Below, piece by piece: positions 55,401 through 64,000 of a stretch of DNA of 64,000 bases. Positions within the stretch are counted from its first letter, which is position 1. Each line of letters begins with the position of its first letter. Source of the DNA: Rhizobium altiplani. Its GTDB lineage: Bacteria > Pseudomonadota > Alphaproteobacteria > Rhizobiales > Rhizobiaceae. The stretch spans positions 109,149 to 173,148 of the forward strand of contig NZ_LNCD01000070.1 of the NCBI RefSeq assembly GCF_001542405.1, in the 5' to 3' direction. The position numbers were made by a program, and so were the translations under genes. The notes below the pieces were generated by a model that saw nothing but the letters and a program-made list of their open reading frames with translations, made no database searches and had not been told where the DNA came from.

Positions 55401-55628
55401 TCACTTCGGCATCCGCAGTTCGTCGCCGAGCCCGGCATCCACGAGAATGCGGCGCGCCCGATCCGCCTCGTCATCATCGACGAGAAGCCGGCGCGGCAGC
55501 ATGCCGAGTGACCCTTCCAGAATGCTCATGCCCTGATCGGCGATGAAGCAGTGAATCCCCGCATCCTTCAGCAGACTTTCCGCAAAGGAGAGCAGTACGG
55601 GATCATTGGCGCGAATAAGTTCATGCAT
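55401..55628 (-). CDS. DUF2007 domain-containing protein
   Basis: This 75-residue protein matches DUF2007 (a PII-like small signal-transduction-type fold): MHELIRANDPVLLSFAESLL, AGIHCFIADQGMSILEGSLG, RLLVDDDEADRARRILVDAG. The function is unknown. I chose the ATG at 55628; a longer frame upstream has no family similarity. It lies directly upstream of the TrmN6-like gene on the same strand and divergent from the polyprenyl synthase gene, with about 108 bases between. Confidence 0.85.
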   Translation of the reverse strand: MHELIRANDPVLLSFAESLLKDAGIHCFIADQGMSILEGSLGMLPRRLLVDDDEADRARRILVDAGLGDELRMPK

Positions 55629-55736
55629 TTGCGGGAAAATCCCTTTCAAATTTGCGCGACGCGACAATTCACCCCTTGCCGCGCCAATCGCCCCTTTCTA
55701 TTGTCGAACCCAATAATTTAACAGGAGTCCGGGTCG

Positions 55737-56753
55737 TTGGGCGTGGTCATACCGCTTGAAGAAAGCAAAAACAAACTGGCATCCGTCAAGCCGCTGGTCG
55801 ATTTGACCAAGGCGGACATGCAACGGGTCAACCAGCTTATTCTCTCCAAGGCCGGTTCCGACGTCCAGATGATTCCTGAGGTGGCCAACCATCTCATCTC
55901 GTCCGGCGGCAAGCGTCTGCGCCCGATGCTGACTTTGGCCTCGGCTGCGCTGTTCGGCTACAAGGGCGAAAACCACATCAAGCTTGCGACATCGGTCGAG
56001 TTCATGCACACCGCGACGCTGCTGCATGACGATGTGGTCGACGAGAGCGACCTTCGCCGCGGCAAGTCCACGGCTCGCATGATCTGGGGCAACCAGGCCA
56101 GCGTGCTCGTCGGAGACTTCCTGCTCGGCCAGGCGTTCCGCATGATGGTCGAGGTCGGCTCGCTCGAAGCGCTCGACGTGCTCTCCTCGGCTGCCTGCGT
56201 GATCGCGGAAGGCGAAGTGCTGCAGCTCTCCGTCGCCAAGAACATGGAAACAACTGAGGACGACTACCTCGCCGTCATCCGCGCGAAGACGGCGGCGTTG
56301 TTTGCCGCGGCTGCCGAAGTCGGCCCGATCGTCGCCGATGCCGGCAAATCCGGCCGTAACGCGCTGAAGTCCTACGGCATGAACCTCGGGCTGGCCTTCC
56401 AGCTGGTCGACGACGCGCTGGATTACGGCGGAAAGGCAGCCGATCTCGGCAAGAATGTCGGCGACGACTTCCGCGAGGGCAAGATCACGCTGCCTGTGAT
56501 CCTGGCCTATCGCCGCGGCACCGAGGAAGAACGCGCCTTCTGGCGTCAGGCCATTGAAGGCGGCGAAAGCAGCGACCAGCATCTCGAAAAGGCACTTGGC
56601 CTGATTACCAAGTACGGCACGCTGAACGATACCATCGCCCGGGCAGTTCACTACGGCACGATCGCACGCGATGCGCTTGCGCCCCTTCCCGACACGGCAT
56701 GGAAATCGGCCCTGATGGAAGTCATCGACTTTTGCATCGAGCGCGTCAATTAA
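55737..56753 (+). CDS. ispB: Polyprenyl diphosphate synthase (octaprenyl/decaprenyl type)
   Basis: This 338-residue long-chain trans-prenyl synthase makes the ubiquinone side chain. The first Asp-rich motif is in ATLLHDDVVDESDLRRG and the second in FQLVDDALDYGGKAAD. SSGGKRLRPMLTLASAALFG at the N-terminus is typical. The chain length (octa- or decaprenyl, the latter usual in rhizobia) cannot be read directly. The start is a TTG nine bases after AGGAG; the GTG two codons later is too distant from it. Its product feeds UbiA, encoded at 31.8-32.7 kb. Confidence 0.93.
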   Translation: MGVVIPLEESKNKLASVKPLVDLTKADMQRVNQLILSKAGSDVQMIPEVANHLISSGGKRLRPMLTLASAALFGYKGENHIKLATSVEFMHTATLLHDDVVDESDLRRGKSTARMIWGNQASVLVGDFLLGQAFRMMVEVGSLEALDVLSSAACVIAEGEVLQLSVAKNMETTEDDYLAVIRAKTAALFAAAAEVGPIVADAGKSGRNALKSYGMNLGLAFQLVDDALDYGGKAADLGKNVGDDFREGKITLPVILAYRRGTEEERAFWRQAIEGGESSDQHLEKALGLITKYGTLNDTIARAVHYGTIARDALAPLPDTAWKSALMEVIDFCIERVN

Positions 56754-56880
56754 TCGACGGTCACTGATCGCGGGCTGATTTTATTGCAGGACCGCTTCAA
56801 AAAAGCCATCCTGTTGTGAGTCAGTCATTTCAACTGATTTGCAGTCGGACGAGGCCGGCTGCCACAAGAGAGGTTTTCTA

Positions 56881-58710
56881 ATGCGGCAAAAACTTGCCAT
56901 CCGTCTTCTTTCGAGCGCAGCCATGGCAGCGGTCATATCGCTGGCAGCGCTCGGCGGCGTGAATGCCGAAGAGACGGCCAAGAAGGACGATGCCGCGACA
57001 GTGATCTTCGATCCGGATAGCGTCACGAGCTTCTCCGGTGCGTTTTTGGCTGCCCGGACCGCCGATGTCGATCACGATTACGAGACGGCGATCGAACTCT
57101 ACAAGAAGGCGCTGCAGATCGAGCCGGGAAATCCGGAAATCCGCCAGCGCCTGATGATCTCGCTGCTTTTGAACGGCGACATCCAGGACGGCGTGAAATA
57201 CGCCAACGACCTGAAGGGTGATCCGACCGTCGAGCGCATCACGACCATCGTGCGCAGCATGGATGCCATTCGCCGTGGCGAATATAAGACGGCTGAATCC
57301 CTTCTGAAATATACCGGACCGAACGATCTCGACCGGATGATGAACGATCTGCTCGCCGCTTGGGCCCGCGTCGGCGCCGGCCGTGGCAAGGAAGCCCTCA
57401 CCACGATCCAGAAGATGAAGGGACCGGATTGGGTCGGCATCTTCAAGTCATACAATGCCGGCGCGATCGCGATCGTGAACGGCGACATCAGGGCCGCTCG
57501 CCAGAACCTCAACGACGCCGTGCTCGACAAGGACGGCGGCGCGACCGCTCCTGATACCTTCATGCGCGCCGTCATCGCTCTTGCCCGGCTCGAAGCCTCA
57601 CAGGGCAACAAGCAGAAGGCGCTCGACGCAATTTCCGTCGGCGACAACCTGCTGCCCAACTACGCGCCGCTCAAAGCGCTGCGCCAGAGCATCGAAAAGG
57701 GCGAGAAGCAGGAGCAGCAGATCCAGACGGCCAAGCAGGGTGCTGCCGGCGTGCTCTTCTCCATCGGTGGCGCGCTGAACCGCGACGGCGCCGAGGATAT
57801 TGTTTCGCTCTACCTGCAGACCGCCAAGACGCTGGATCCCGATAGCGCCGATACGCTCGTCATGCTCGGTGGCATTGCCGAGAAACAGGAGCAGATGGAC
57901 CGCGCCATCGCGCTCTATCAGCAGGTACCCGAAAACTCGCCGATGCGCCGCATCTCCGAGCTTCAGCTCGGCCTTGCGCTTGCACAGGGCGGTAAGGTGG
58001 AAGAGGCACGCAAGCACCTTCAGAACCTGATTGCCTCCGATCCGAACGACGTTCGCAGCTACCTCGCCTATGGCAGCGTGCTGTCGGACGTGAAGGATTA
58101 CGCCGCGATGGCCGAAAACTACGACAAGGCTGTCGAAGTTATCGGCCCACTGCCGGGCAAGGGCGCGTGGACTGTCTTCTTCCAGCGTGGCATTGCCTAT
58201 GAGCGCCTGAAGAAATGGGACCAGGCCGAGCCGAATTTCCGCAAGGCGCTGGAGCTCAACCGGGATCAGCCGCAGGTTCTAAACTACCTTGGCTACTCGT
58301 GGATCGACATGAACCGGAACCTCGACGAGGGGCTGGCGATGATCAAGAAGGCGGTCGACCTGCGTCCCGACGATGGCTACATCATCGACTCTCTCGGCTG
58401 GGCCTATTTCCGGCTGAACCGCTTCGCCGAAGCGGTGGAGGAGTTGGAGAAGGCTGCGCAGATCAAGGCCGGCGACGCGACGATCAACGACCATCTGGGC
58501 GATGCCTATTGGCGCGTCGGACGCAAGCTCGAAGCCGTCTACCAGTGGAACCGCGCGCTCGGCTCCGACCCTGAGGCATCCGAGATCCCGAAGATCAAGG
58601 ACAAGATCGCCAACGGCCTGCCGCAGGATACAGACAACTCCAAGGCTGCGGACAAGAAACAGCCTGACCCGGCGCCGATCCAACCGAAGCCTACCGATAA
58701 GAAGTCCTGA
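56881..58710 (+). CDS. Exported tetratricopeptide-repeat protein
   Basis: This is a 609-residue protein. The signal peptide MRQKLAIRLLSSAAMAAVIS runs to about 29 (cleavage after VNA). Most of the mature protein is TPR-like helix pairs, clear at ALQIEPGNPEIRQRLMISLL, QAEPNFRKALELNRDQPQVL, GYSWIDMNRNLDEGLAMIKK and DSLGWAYFRLNRFAEAVEEL. The C-terminus is a Lys/Pro-rich tail. TPR arrays mediate protein contacts, and the signal peptide places this one in the periplasm or at the outer membrane. No specific role is evident. It lies between the polyprenyl synthase gene and ispE on the same strand. Confidence 0.88.
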   Translation: MRQKLAIRLLSSAAMAAVISLAALGGVNAEETAKKDDAATVIFDPDSVTSFSGAFLAARTADVDHDYETAIELYKKALQIEPGNPEIRQRLMISLLLNGDIQDGVKYANDLKGDPTVERITTIVRSMDAIRRGEYKTAESLLKYTGPNDLDRMMNDLLAAWARVGAGRGKEALTTIQKMKGPDWVGIFKSYNAGAIAIVNGDIRAARQNLNDAVLDKDGGATAPDTFMRAVIALARLEASQGNKQKALDAISVGDNLLPNYAPLKALRQSIEKGEKQEQQIQTAKQGAAGVLFSIGGALNRDGAEDIVSLYLQTAKTLDPDSADTLVMLGGIAEKQEQMDRAIALYQQVPENSPMRRISELQLGLALAQGGKVEEARKHLQNLIASDPNDVRSYLAYGSVLSDVKDYAAMAENYDKAVEVIGPLPGKGAWTVFFQRGIAYERLKKWDQAEPNFRKALELNRDQPQVLNYLGYSWIDMNRNLDEGLAMIKKAVDLRPDDGYIIDSLGWAYFRLNRFAEAVEELEKAAQIKAGDATINDHLGDAYWRVGRKLEAVYQWNRALGSDPEASEIPKIKDKIANGLPQDTDNSKAADKKQPDPAPIQPKPTDKKS

Positions 58711-58731
58711 TCGGCGATGCCAGAGGCGAGT

Positions 58732-59625
58732 ATGGGCGATGACGTGACTGTCATCGAGGACGCTCCGGCAAAAATCAATCTGGCCCTGCATGTGACGGGC
58801 CAGAGATCCGATGGCTACCATCGGCTCGACACGCTCGTGACCTTCACCAAACATGGTGACCGGCTGGGCTTTGCGCTGGCGGATAAAGATGAATTCGTGA
58901 TCTCCGGGCGTTTTGCCGAGGCGCTTGACGACAGCCGCGACGACAACCTCGTCCTGAAGGCTCGGGACTTTATGCGCGAGGCGATCGCTCGCGAGGGCGG
59001 CTCCGCTCCCGCCGTCCGCATCCATCTCCAAAAGAACCTGCCGATTGCCTCCGGTATCGGCGGCGGCTCGGCCGACGCGGCGGCTACGCTTCGCGGTCTG
59101 ATGCGGCTCTGGAATGTCTCGCTTCTGAACGCGACCATCGAGGCAATCGCCATTCGACTTGGCGCCGACGTGCCTATGTGCCTGGCGAGCAGACCGCTGA
59201 TCGCCAGGGGCATTGGCGATCAAATCGTGCCTGTCGACGACATGCCGGCCTTTGCCATGGTGCTGGCAAACCCGTTGAAAGGCGTATCAACGCCCGAGGT
59301 TTTCCGAAGGCTGACGAACAAGGCCAATCCGCCGCTCGACATGACGCCGCGTTTCAACTGGGTCGAGGCGATACGCGCTACGCGCAATGACCTTGAGCCG
59401 GTCGCTCGCGGCCTGCTCCCCGAAATTGCCGAGATCTCGACGATGCTCAAGAAGCAGGGCGCATCTTTCGTTCGCATGTCTGGTTCCGGTGCGACCTGCT
59501 ACGGTATCTTCCCTACGCTTGCGGCGGCGGAAGACGCCGCCGCCGCGCTTCACAGCGAACGGCCGGACTGGTATTTCGAAGCCACGGAAACGACTGCGGG
59601 AGGTCATGATGCCGGGTTTGGATGA
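58732..59625 (+). CDS. ispE: 4-diphosphocytidyl-2-C-methyl-D-erythritol kinase
   Basis: This 297-residue GHMP kinase phosphorylates CDP-methylerythritol in the methylerythritol phosphate pathway that begins with Dxs. DAPAKINLALHVTGQRSDGY at the N-terminus, the ATP loop LPIASGIGGGSADAAATLRG and the late VRMSGSGATCYGIF are family marks. I chose the ATG at 58732 because GAGG lies five bases upstream; the ATG at 58717 is the alternative. The C-terminus overlaps the moaB start by 17 bases in another frame. Confidence 0.94.
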   Translation: MGDDVTVIEDAPAKINLALHVTGQRSDGYHRLDTLVTFTKHGDRLGFALADKDEFVISGRFAEALDDSRDDNLVLKARDFMREAIAREGGSAPAVRIHLQKNLPIASGIGGGSADAAATLRGLMRLWNVSLLNATIEAIAIRLGADVPMCLASRPLIARGIGDQIVPVDDMPAFAMVLANPLKGVSTPEVFRRLTNKANPPLDMTPRFNWVEAIRATRNDLEPVARGLLPEIAEISTMLKKQGASFVRMSGSGATCYGIFPTLAAAEDAAAALHSERPDWYFEATETTAGGHDAGFG

Positions 59626-60160
59626 AACGCGTCCCTTCATTCCTGTCGGCATTGCCGTGCTGACGGTCTCGGATACACGCACGCTTGCCGATGACCGCTC
59701 CGGCGATACGCTGGCCGCCAGGATCAAGGAGGCGGGGCACCGGCTGGTCGACCGCGCGATCGTCCCCGATGATCGGCAGGCGATCGCTTCCCGCGTGAAG
59801 GCGTGGACCGAACGCGACGATATCGACGTCGTCATCACCACGGGGGGAACCGGCTTTACCGGCCGCGACGTCACCCCGGAAGCTCTGGAGCCGCTCTTCG
59901 AGAAGAGGATGGATGGCTTTTCGGAAGTGTTCCACCGTATCTCCTACGACAAGATCGGCACCTCGACGATCCAGTCCCGCGCCACGGCGGGCGTTGCCAA
60001 CGCGACCTTCATCTTCGCGCTGCCGGGCTCACCTGGCGCCTGCAAGGACGCCTGGGACGGCATATTGAAATCCCAGTTCGACTACCGCCACATGCCCTGC
60101 AATTTCGTGGAGATCATGCCGCGCCTCGATGAGCATCTGAAGCGCGGCGCCGGCAAGTAA
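59609..60160 (+). CDS. moaB: Molybdenum cofactor biosynthesis protein MoaB
   Basis: This 183-residue protein of the MoaB/MogA group acts in molybdopterin adenylylation. VGIAVLTVSDTRTLADDRSG, VVITTGGTGFTGRDVTPEAL and FALPGSPGACKDAW match the family, including the loop that binds the nucleotide/pterin. The ATG at 59609 has GGGAGG five bases upstream; the ATG three bases earlier is too close to it. The start lies inside the ispE end (a 17-base overlap), so the two are translationally coupled. Confidence 0.93.
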   Translation: MPGLDETRPFIPVGIAVLTVSDTRTLADDRSGDTLAARIKEAGHRLVDRAIVPDDRQAIASRVKAWTERDDIDVVITTGGTGFTGRDVTPEALEPLFEKRMDGFSEVFHRISYDKIGTSTIQSRATAGVANATFIFALPGSPGACKDAWDGILKSQFDYRHMPCNFVEIMPRLDEHLKRGAGK

Positions 60161-60192
60161 CGGACTGCTTCGGCAGGCGACCGTCTGCCGCT

Positions 60193-60510
60193 CTATGCCC
60201 CTATGCCCGGCAGAGCAGGCATCGTATCCCAGCTATCACCCGACAGCAGGATGCAGCTTACGCCGTGAACATCCGTGACGAGCAGCGTCCACGTGCCGCT
60301 CTGCGCGGCGTAGACCTCAAGCATGGCGTTCTGGTTGATCAGCCCGACCGCCGTCAGTCTCTCGGCAAAATTCTTGTCGAGGAAATTGACGACCTCGGAT
60401 CGGCCTGCGCAACTGCGCATCATCTGCGATGCTGCCGAATGCGGATGCGCGATCATCGATGTCGTCAATATGACGGCCGCTATCAGGCCGCGGATCATAT
60501 TGCGTTTCAT
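60193..60510 (-). CDS. Hypothetical secreted protein
   Basis: This is a 105-residue exported protein. The signal peptide MIRGLIAAVILTTSMIAHPH lies at about residues 5-24, after a short basic start MKRN. The mature part has a cysteine early (MMRSCAG) and another late (VSCILLSGDSW), possibly a disulphide, and a middle QNAMLEVYAAQSGTWTLLVT. I do not recognise a family. A GGAGG lies directly before the ATG. A consensus promoter lies about 120 bases upstream, with a GCCGG/CCGGC hairpin just before the ribosome-binding site. Confidence 0.75.
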   Translation of the reverse strand: MKRNMIRGLIAAVILTTSMIAHPHSAASQMMRSCAGRSEVVNFLDKNFAERLTAVGLINQNAMLEVYAAQSGTWTLLVTDVHGVSCILLSGDSWDTMPALPGIGA

Positions 60511-60632
60511 GACGCACCTCCTTTTGCCGGAAACCGGCAGAAGAGGAGACTTCCGCTGACCTGTTCTGCCGTCTGCCGGCATTCCATGGTCGACCGTCAC
60601 GAAGCGAGGCGCTCGGGCGGCGCCATGATGGA

Positions 60633-60662
60633 ATTATAGCGCAAAATTGTATCGGGCGCCAA
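60633..60662 (-). promoter_or_regulatory. Housekeeping-type promoter of the secreted-protein gene
   Basis: On the minus strand TTGGCG (-35) and TATAAT (-10) are 18 bases apart. TSS would fall near 60626, giving a leader of about 115 bases before the ATG at 60510. Confidence 0.6.
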
Positions 60663-60701
60663 TTATCTGCATGGGTAGCACGCGGAGCAGCGCCCTACCT
60701 A

Positions 60702-61220
60702 CTATCGCGCCGCGCGCGCGACCCAGGATGGAATCAGCTCGCTGCTGAGCTTGCGCAGCTTTTGCCCCTTCGCGAATTCCGCGAGACGCATTCCGCTTCT
60801 TGCGGCAGCGATCGCCTGCGCCTTCGGAAGGAGAAGCCCTAGCTCCAGCGGCGACGAAGCACGCCCGATACGCTGCAGGAACGGCCGTCGGTATCCGCGC
60901 GACGCGGTGAACCGCGCCGGTAGCTTGTTCAGGGTGATATACTCAGCAATCTCGTCGATCCAGCCGGTCTGCGGTCGCGCCCCCGGTTCCACGAAAAGGA
61001 GCCACTCGCCTCGCGCCGAATGCACTATGTCCTTGATATCCCATTGTGAATGGAAGCGGCAGCCGGCGGCGTCGGCCACCCTCGACGTTCCATCCCGCGA
61101 GTCGTGGTCCAGCACCACGACGTCGCTGACGAGCCCCTCCACTGCGCCTGCAACCAACACCGATAATGTCTGCGCCAGTTCCGGTTCCTGATCCTGGCAT
61201 TCCAGTACAACTGTCAACAT
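60702..61220 (-). CDS. Glycosyltransferase family 2-like protein
   Basis: This is a 172-residue protein. MLTVVLECQDQEPELAQTLS is a GT-A type first strand, and VVVLDHDSRDGTSRVADAAG is the nucleotide-sugar site. The stretch ARGEWLLFVEPGARPQTGWI is the later DxD-like region, although a true DxD pair is not obvious. The protein is shorter than full GT2 enzymes (usually over 230 residues), and the sugar and acceptor are unknown. It is divergent from the radical SAM gene across 137 bases. Confidence 0.75.
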   Translation of the reverse strand: MLTVVLECQDQEPELAQTLSVLVAGAVEGLVSDVVVLDHDSRDGTSRVADAAGCRFHSQWDIKDIVHSARGEWLLFVEPGARPQTGWIDEIAEYITLNKLPARFTASRGYRRPFLQRIGRASSPLELGLLLPKAQAIAAARSGMRLAEFAKGQKLRKLSSELIPSWVARAAR

Positions 61221-61357
61221 TGCCTATTCATAGAGCGCCGCACAAAAATTTGCCAGCGACACTTTCCTCATTTTGTTCTTGCATTGTTCTCTTTTTGCCG
61301 ATAGGAATTTAATCATCAGAACGGATGGAAGCAAAGCTTCCGCCAGCGGAGAATCCG

Positions 61358-62515
61358 ATGAATGAGCAGTCCCTTGCAGGGCAGGCCGCATTTGCGCCTG
61401 CCCATACGGCAGATATTGCCGATACGATGATCGTATCTGCCGGCCTGCGGATCGATGTCGACCGCCGCCGTGGGCGTGCGGCCGGGCTTAATCCGAGCGG
61501 GCGTTTTGAGCCTCTGCGTCGGGAAGCGTTCGACGATGGCTGGCAGAACCTTGAGGATCTGCCGCCGTTCAAGACCGACGTGCAGATCGAGAAGCCGCGA
61601 ACGGTCATCACCCGCAACGAGTCGCCGGACATTCCCTTCGACCGCTCGATCAATCCCTATCGCGGCTGCGAGCATGGCTGCATTTACTGCTTCGCGCGGC
61701 CGACGCATGCCTATATGGGCCTTTCGGCCGGTCTGGACTTCGAAGCCAAGCTGTTTGCCAAGCCGGATGCGGCGAAACTCCTGGAGCGAGAATTGGCGAA
61801 GCCCGGTTACAAGCCGCGGGTGATCGCGATCGGCACCAACACCGATCCCTACCAGCCGATCGAAAAGGAATGGCGCATCATGCGGCAGATCCTTGAGGTG
61901 CTGGAAAAGGCGAACCATCCGGTTTCGATCGTAACCAAGTCGGTAATGATCCTGCGCGACCTCGACATTCTCTCGGCGATGGCGGAAAGAAACCTTGTCC
62001 GCGTTTCGCTGTCGGTGACGACGCTCGACCGAAAGCTGGCGCGGACCATGGAGCCCCGCGCCTCGACGCCGACGCGCCGGCTGGAAGCCATCCGCGCGCT
62101 CTCCGAGGCAGGCATCCAGACATCGGTCCTGGCTGCCCCGATGATTCCGGCGCTCAACGACCATGAGCTTGAGCGAATTCTGGATGCGGCGCACGCGGCG
62201 GGTGCCACCGAGGCGGGTTATGTCATCCTGCGTCTCCCGCTCGAGGTGTCGCCACTGTTTCGCGACTGGCTGCTGCAGAACTATCCCGAGCGCTATCGTC
62301 ACGTCATGTCGCTGGTCCGCTCGATGCGCGGCGGAAAGGATTACGATGCTGAGTTCGGCAAGCGGATGAAGGGCGCCGGACCCTATGCCTGGCAGATTGC
62401 GCGCCGTTTCGAAATGGCGACGAAACGGCTAGGCATGACCCGGCGCAGCATACCGCTGCGGGACGACCTGTTCGTTCCGCCCGATGGCAGCGGCGTCCAG
62501 CTCTCGCTGCTCTGA
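61358..62515 (+). CDS. Radical SAM protein, PA0069 family (spore photoproduct lyase-like)
   Basis: This 385-residue radical S-adenosylmethionine enzyme has the cluster cysteines in [19 protein letters not shown] (C-x3-C-x2-C). The PA0069 group resembles spore photoproduct lyase but has no established reaction. Further marks are [20 protein letters not shown] and [21 protein letters not shown] chose the ATG at 61358 because GGAG lies seven bases upstream; the ATG at 61325 would add eleven residues. It precedes rnhB by 110 bases on the same strand. Confidence 0.9.
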   Translation: MNEQSLAGQAAFAPAHTADIADTMIVSAGLRIDVDRRRGRAAGLNPSGRFEPLRREAFDDGWQNLEDLPPFKTDVQIEKPRTVITRNESPDIPFDRSINPYRGCEHGCIYCFARPTHAYMGLSAGLDFEAKLFAKPDAAKLLERELAKPGYKPRVIAIGTNTDPYQPIEKEWRIMRQILEVLEKANHPVSIVTKSVMILRDLDILSAMAERNLVRVSLSVTTLDRKLARTMEPRASTPTRRLEAIRALSEAGIQTSVLAAPMIPALNDHELERILDAAHAAGATEAGYVILRLPLEVSPLFRDWLLQNYPERYRHVMSLVRSMRGGKDYDAEFGKRMKGAGPYAWQIARRFEMATKRLGMTRRSIPLRDDLFVPPDGSGVQLSLL

Positions 62516-62625
62516 CATTTCAGCTTCGCGGATGGTCGCCCTGCCCTTCCGCGCTCGAGTCCCCGGCCCGCCGCCCTGATCCGGGGACTTGCAGGAAATC
62601 GGGTTGGCGTGCGAGGGTCAGCTTC

Positions 62626-63303
62626 ATGAGCCGTCGCACGTCACCCGATTCTCCCATGCTTTTCGAAGATGTCCCCCTCGTGCCGGATTTCCGGCTGGAG
62701 CTGAACGCGCGCAAGGCCGGTCACTGGCCGGTTGCAGGTGCCGATGAGGCCGGACGGGGGCCGCTGGCCGGTCCCGTCGTGGCGGCAGCCGTCATTCTCG
62801 ATCCGAAACGCATTCCTGAAGGCCTGAACGATTCGAAGCAGCTCTCGGCCCTGAGGCGCGAAGAGCTTTTCGTTCAGATTCTCGCAACCGCGACCGTCTC
62901 GATCGCCTCTTCAAGTTCGACGCGCATCGACGAGACCGATATCCGCAAGGCCAGTCTGGATGCCATGCGCCGCGCCATCTGCGGCCTGTCGATACCAGCT
63001 AGCTTTGTCCTGACCGATGGGCTTGACGTTCCGCCTGGGCTCGCCTGCCCCGGCCAGGCAGTCGTGAAGGGTGATGCGCGCTCCGTCTCGATCGCCGCCG
63101 CATCGATCGTCGCCAAGGTGACGCGCGACCGGATGATGGCGCGCGCCGACAGCACCTTTCCGGCTTACGGCTTTGCCGCGCATGCCGGCTATGGCACCGC
63201 GCAACATCGGGCCGGTATCGAAAAGCACGGTCCCTGCTCGCTGCACAGGATGACCTTCAGCCCGCTGAAGAAGGTGCAGGGTATCGAACTCGACAGCGAT
63301 TGA
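62626..63303 (+). CDS. rnhB: Ribonuclease HII
   Basis: This 225-residue nuclease removes ribonucleotides from RNA-DNA hybrids. The catalytic Asp-Glu is in [20 protein letters not shown], a further Asp in [10 protein letters not shown], and the substrate-binding segment is [32 protein letters not shown] is the typical late motif. The N-terminal extension (about 30 residues) is common in alphaproteobacteria. The putative group II intron end lies 32 bases beyond the stop, so the intron may have inserted into the downstream untranslated region. Confidence 0.95.
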   Translation: MSRRTSPDSPMLFEDVPLVPDFRLELNARKAGHWPVAGADEAGRGPLAGPVVAAAVILDPKRIPEGLNDSKQLSALRREELFVQILATATVSIASSSSTRIDETDIRKASLDAMRRAICGLSIPASFVLTDGLDVPPGLACPGQAVVKGDARSVSIAAASIVAKVTRDRMMARADSTFPAYGFAAHAGYGTAQHRAGIEKHGPCSLHRMTFSPLKKVQGIELDSD

Positions 63304-63374
63304 TCCCGTCCGCGACTTACCAATACAGCTCCAAATCGGCATAGGGGACGATCGATGTGATCGCACCGCTGCCA

Positions 63375-63409
63375 CACCACCCGGCATGCGGGTCCGCACC
63401 GGGCGGTTC
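63375..63409 (-). ncRNA. Group II intron domain V
   Basis: On the minus strand this reads GAACCGCCCGGTGCGGACCC then GCATGCCGGGTGGTG. This is the short catalytic hairpin found near the 3' end of bacterial group II introns, with CCGCCCGG pairing to CCGGGTGG. It lies 12 bases after the maturase stop. Confidence 0.85.
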
Positions 63410-63421
63410 GAGAGATTGAGG

Positions 63422-64000
63422 TTAGACGAGCCTGGGCATTCCAAGTTGGTCAGCCCATCTAATGGTGAGGGTGGCGTTAAGGAGCTTGCCGCTGTTGCGC
63501 CACCAGCGACCGGCATTTGCTGCCACTTGCTGGGCCACCCCAGGTTTCGCTCCCCTTGCCATCATTTCCCGAAAGATCGTCCTGCCGTGCTTCCATTGCT
63601 TGAGCTGGATTGCCCTCACACGATGGCGCATCCACTCGTCCAGCGCTTGCCAGACCCGAGGTGTTTGCGCCAGCCGGAAGTAGGCTTTCCATCCGCGCAC
63701 GAAGAGGCGCAGCCGTTCTGCCACCGCTTTCAGGGATCGACCCGTCACGCGCGGTGTCAGTTCGCGAATGCGCTCCTTGAACGCCTTGATTGCCTTGTCG
63801 GCAACCCGTCTCTTGACCACCCGCCCTGGTGCTTTGAAGAAAGCATAGCCGAGGAATTTGCGGCCGAAGACGGTGGCAACGGCGCTCTTGGTCTCGTTCA
63901 CCTTAAGGCGAAGTCGGCCATAGAGACGCCGCAGCAGAGCCATCACCCGCTCGCCCGCCCGCTGTGACCGCACGTAGACGTTACAGTCGTCGGCATAGCG
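63422..64000 (-). CDS. ltrA: Group II intron reverse transcriptase/maturase (partial)
   Basis: The C-terminal 192 residues are visible. At the very edge RYADDCNVYV contains the YADD catalytic motif of reverse transcriptase. The thumb/maturase (X) domain follows (VFGRKFLGYAFFKAPGRVVK, LFVRGWKAYFRLAQTPRVW). A basic region after it (QLKQWKHGRTIFREMMARGA) leads to the end LGMPRLV. No HNH endonuclease domain follows the X domain, so mobility would not use second-strand cleavage by this protein. The 5' part is cut off by the window edge. The protein needs its own intron RNA to act. Confidence 0.92.
   Translation of the reverse strand, partial: RYADDCNVYVRSQRAGERVMALLRRLYGRLRLKVNETKSAVATVFGRKFLGYAFFKAPGRVVKRRVADKAIKAFKERIRELTPRVTGRSLKAVAERLRLFVRGWKAYFRLAQTPRVWQALDEWMRHRVRAIQLKQWKHGRTIFREMMARGAKPGVAQQVAANAGRWWRNSGKLLNATLTIRWADQLGMPRLV

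Larger units (their letters stand above)
63335..64000 (-). mobile_element. Group II intron, 3' portion (continues beyond the window)
   Basis: This is the reverse-strand end of a group II intron. From right to left it holds the reverse transcriptase/maturase gene (C-terminal part), then a domain V hairpin at 63375-63409, then the rest of domain VI, ending CCCTATGCCGAT at about 63335. Such introns splice as RNA and move by reverse transcription into DNA. The 5' part is outside the window. The exact 3' boundary is inferred from the typical end sequence. Confidence 0.88.

Noticed and set aside
63304..63421. Independent small gene between rnhB and the maturase
   Set aside because: The segment is explained by domain V, domain VI and the end of the group II intron.

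Overview
The window reads as a stretch of primary chromosome from a GC-rich alphaproteobacterium of the Rhizobiaceae (Rhizobium/Agrobacterium/Ensifer type). The reasons are the BioMNY biotin importer, a BA14K-type envelope protein, DUF1217 and DUF6101 proteins, three chemoreceptors, a GbcA-type Rieske oxygenase and densely packed housekeeping genes. No rRNA, tRNA or CRISPR was found. The only mobile element is the 3' part of a group II intron at the right edge.

Layout. 0.2-4.3 kb: aroC and a RibB-type riboflavin gene, a decayed copy of a winged-helix gene, a KTSC-domain gene and the intact winged-helix gene. 4.4-6.4 kb: bioM-bioN-bioY. 6.4-13.3 kb: a thioesterase, histone-deacetylase-like hydrolase, xseB, pirin, dxs, tlyA and a 23S rRNA uracil methyltransferase. 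13.4-17.6 kb: two chemoreceptor genes sharing a 262-bp identical stretch. 17.7-20.3 kb: an acyl-CoA dehydrogenase/enoyl-CoA hydratase operon with a LiuR-like operator. 20.5-28.1 kb: ZntB/CorA transporter, BA14K protein, GH25 lysozyme, gbcA, a conserved unknown, a Sua5-type tRNA gene and a GlcD-like FAD oxidoreductase. 28.1-37.1 kb: an eight-repeat DUF1217 protein, a DUF6101 protein, ubiA, a phosphatase, cfa and tex. 37.3-52 kb: glyS and glyQ, split and on opposite strands, enclosing a third chemoreceptor, a winged-helix/TPR regulator, small unknowns, purD, a DUF2207 protein, an aroA with class I-type motifs and lemA. 52-63.3 kb: an S49 peptidase, mntH, a TrmN6-like methyltransferase, DUF2007, a polyprenyl synthase, a TPR protein, ispE, moaB, a glycosyltransferase, a radical SAM protein and rnhB. 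63.3-64 kb: the group II intron.

Shared pathways: dxs, ispE, the polyprenyl synthase and ubiA all serve isoprenoid and ubiquinone synthesis. aroC and aroA serve the shikimate pathway. glyQ/glyS, tlyA, rlmD, tsaC and trmN serve translation and RNA modification. BioMNY, MntH and ZntB move cofactor or metal ions.

I did not find a convincing undescribed multi-gene system. The best leads are a cluster of four covarying hairpins between the DUF2207 gene and purD, a dCache chemoreceptor with the complete amino-acid-binding motif, the eight-unit DUF1217 protein, a RibBA without zinc-ligand cysteines, a GC-rich structured leader before the DUF6101 gene, the split glyQ/glyS pair, and several unannotated palindromic operators.
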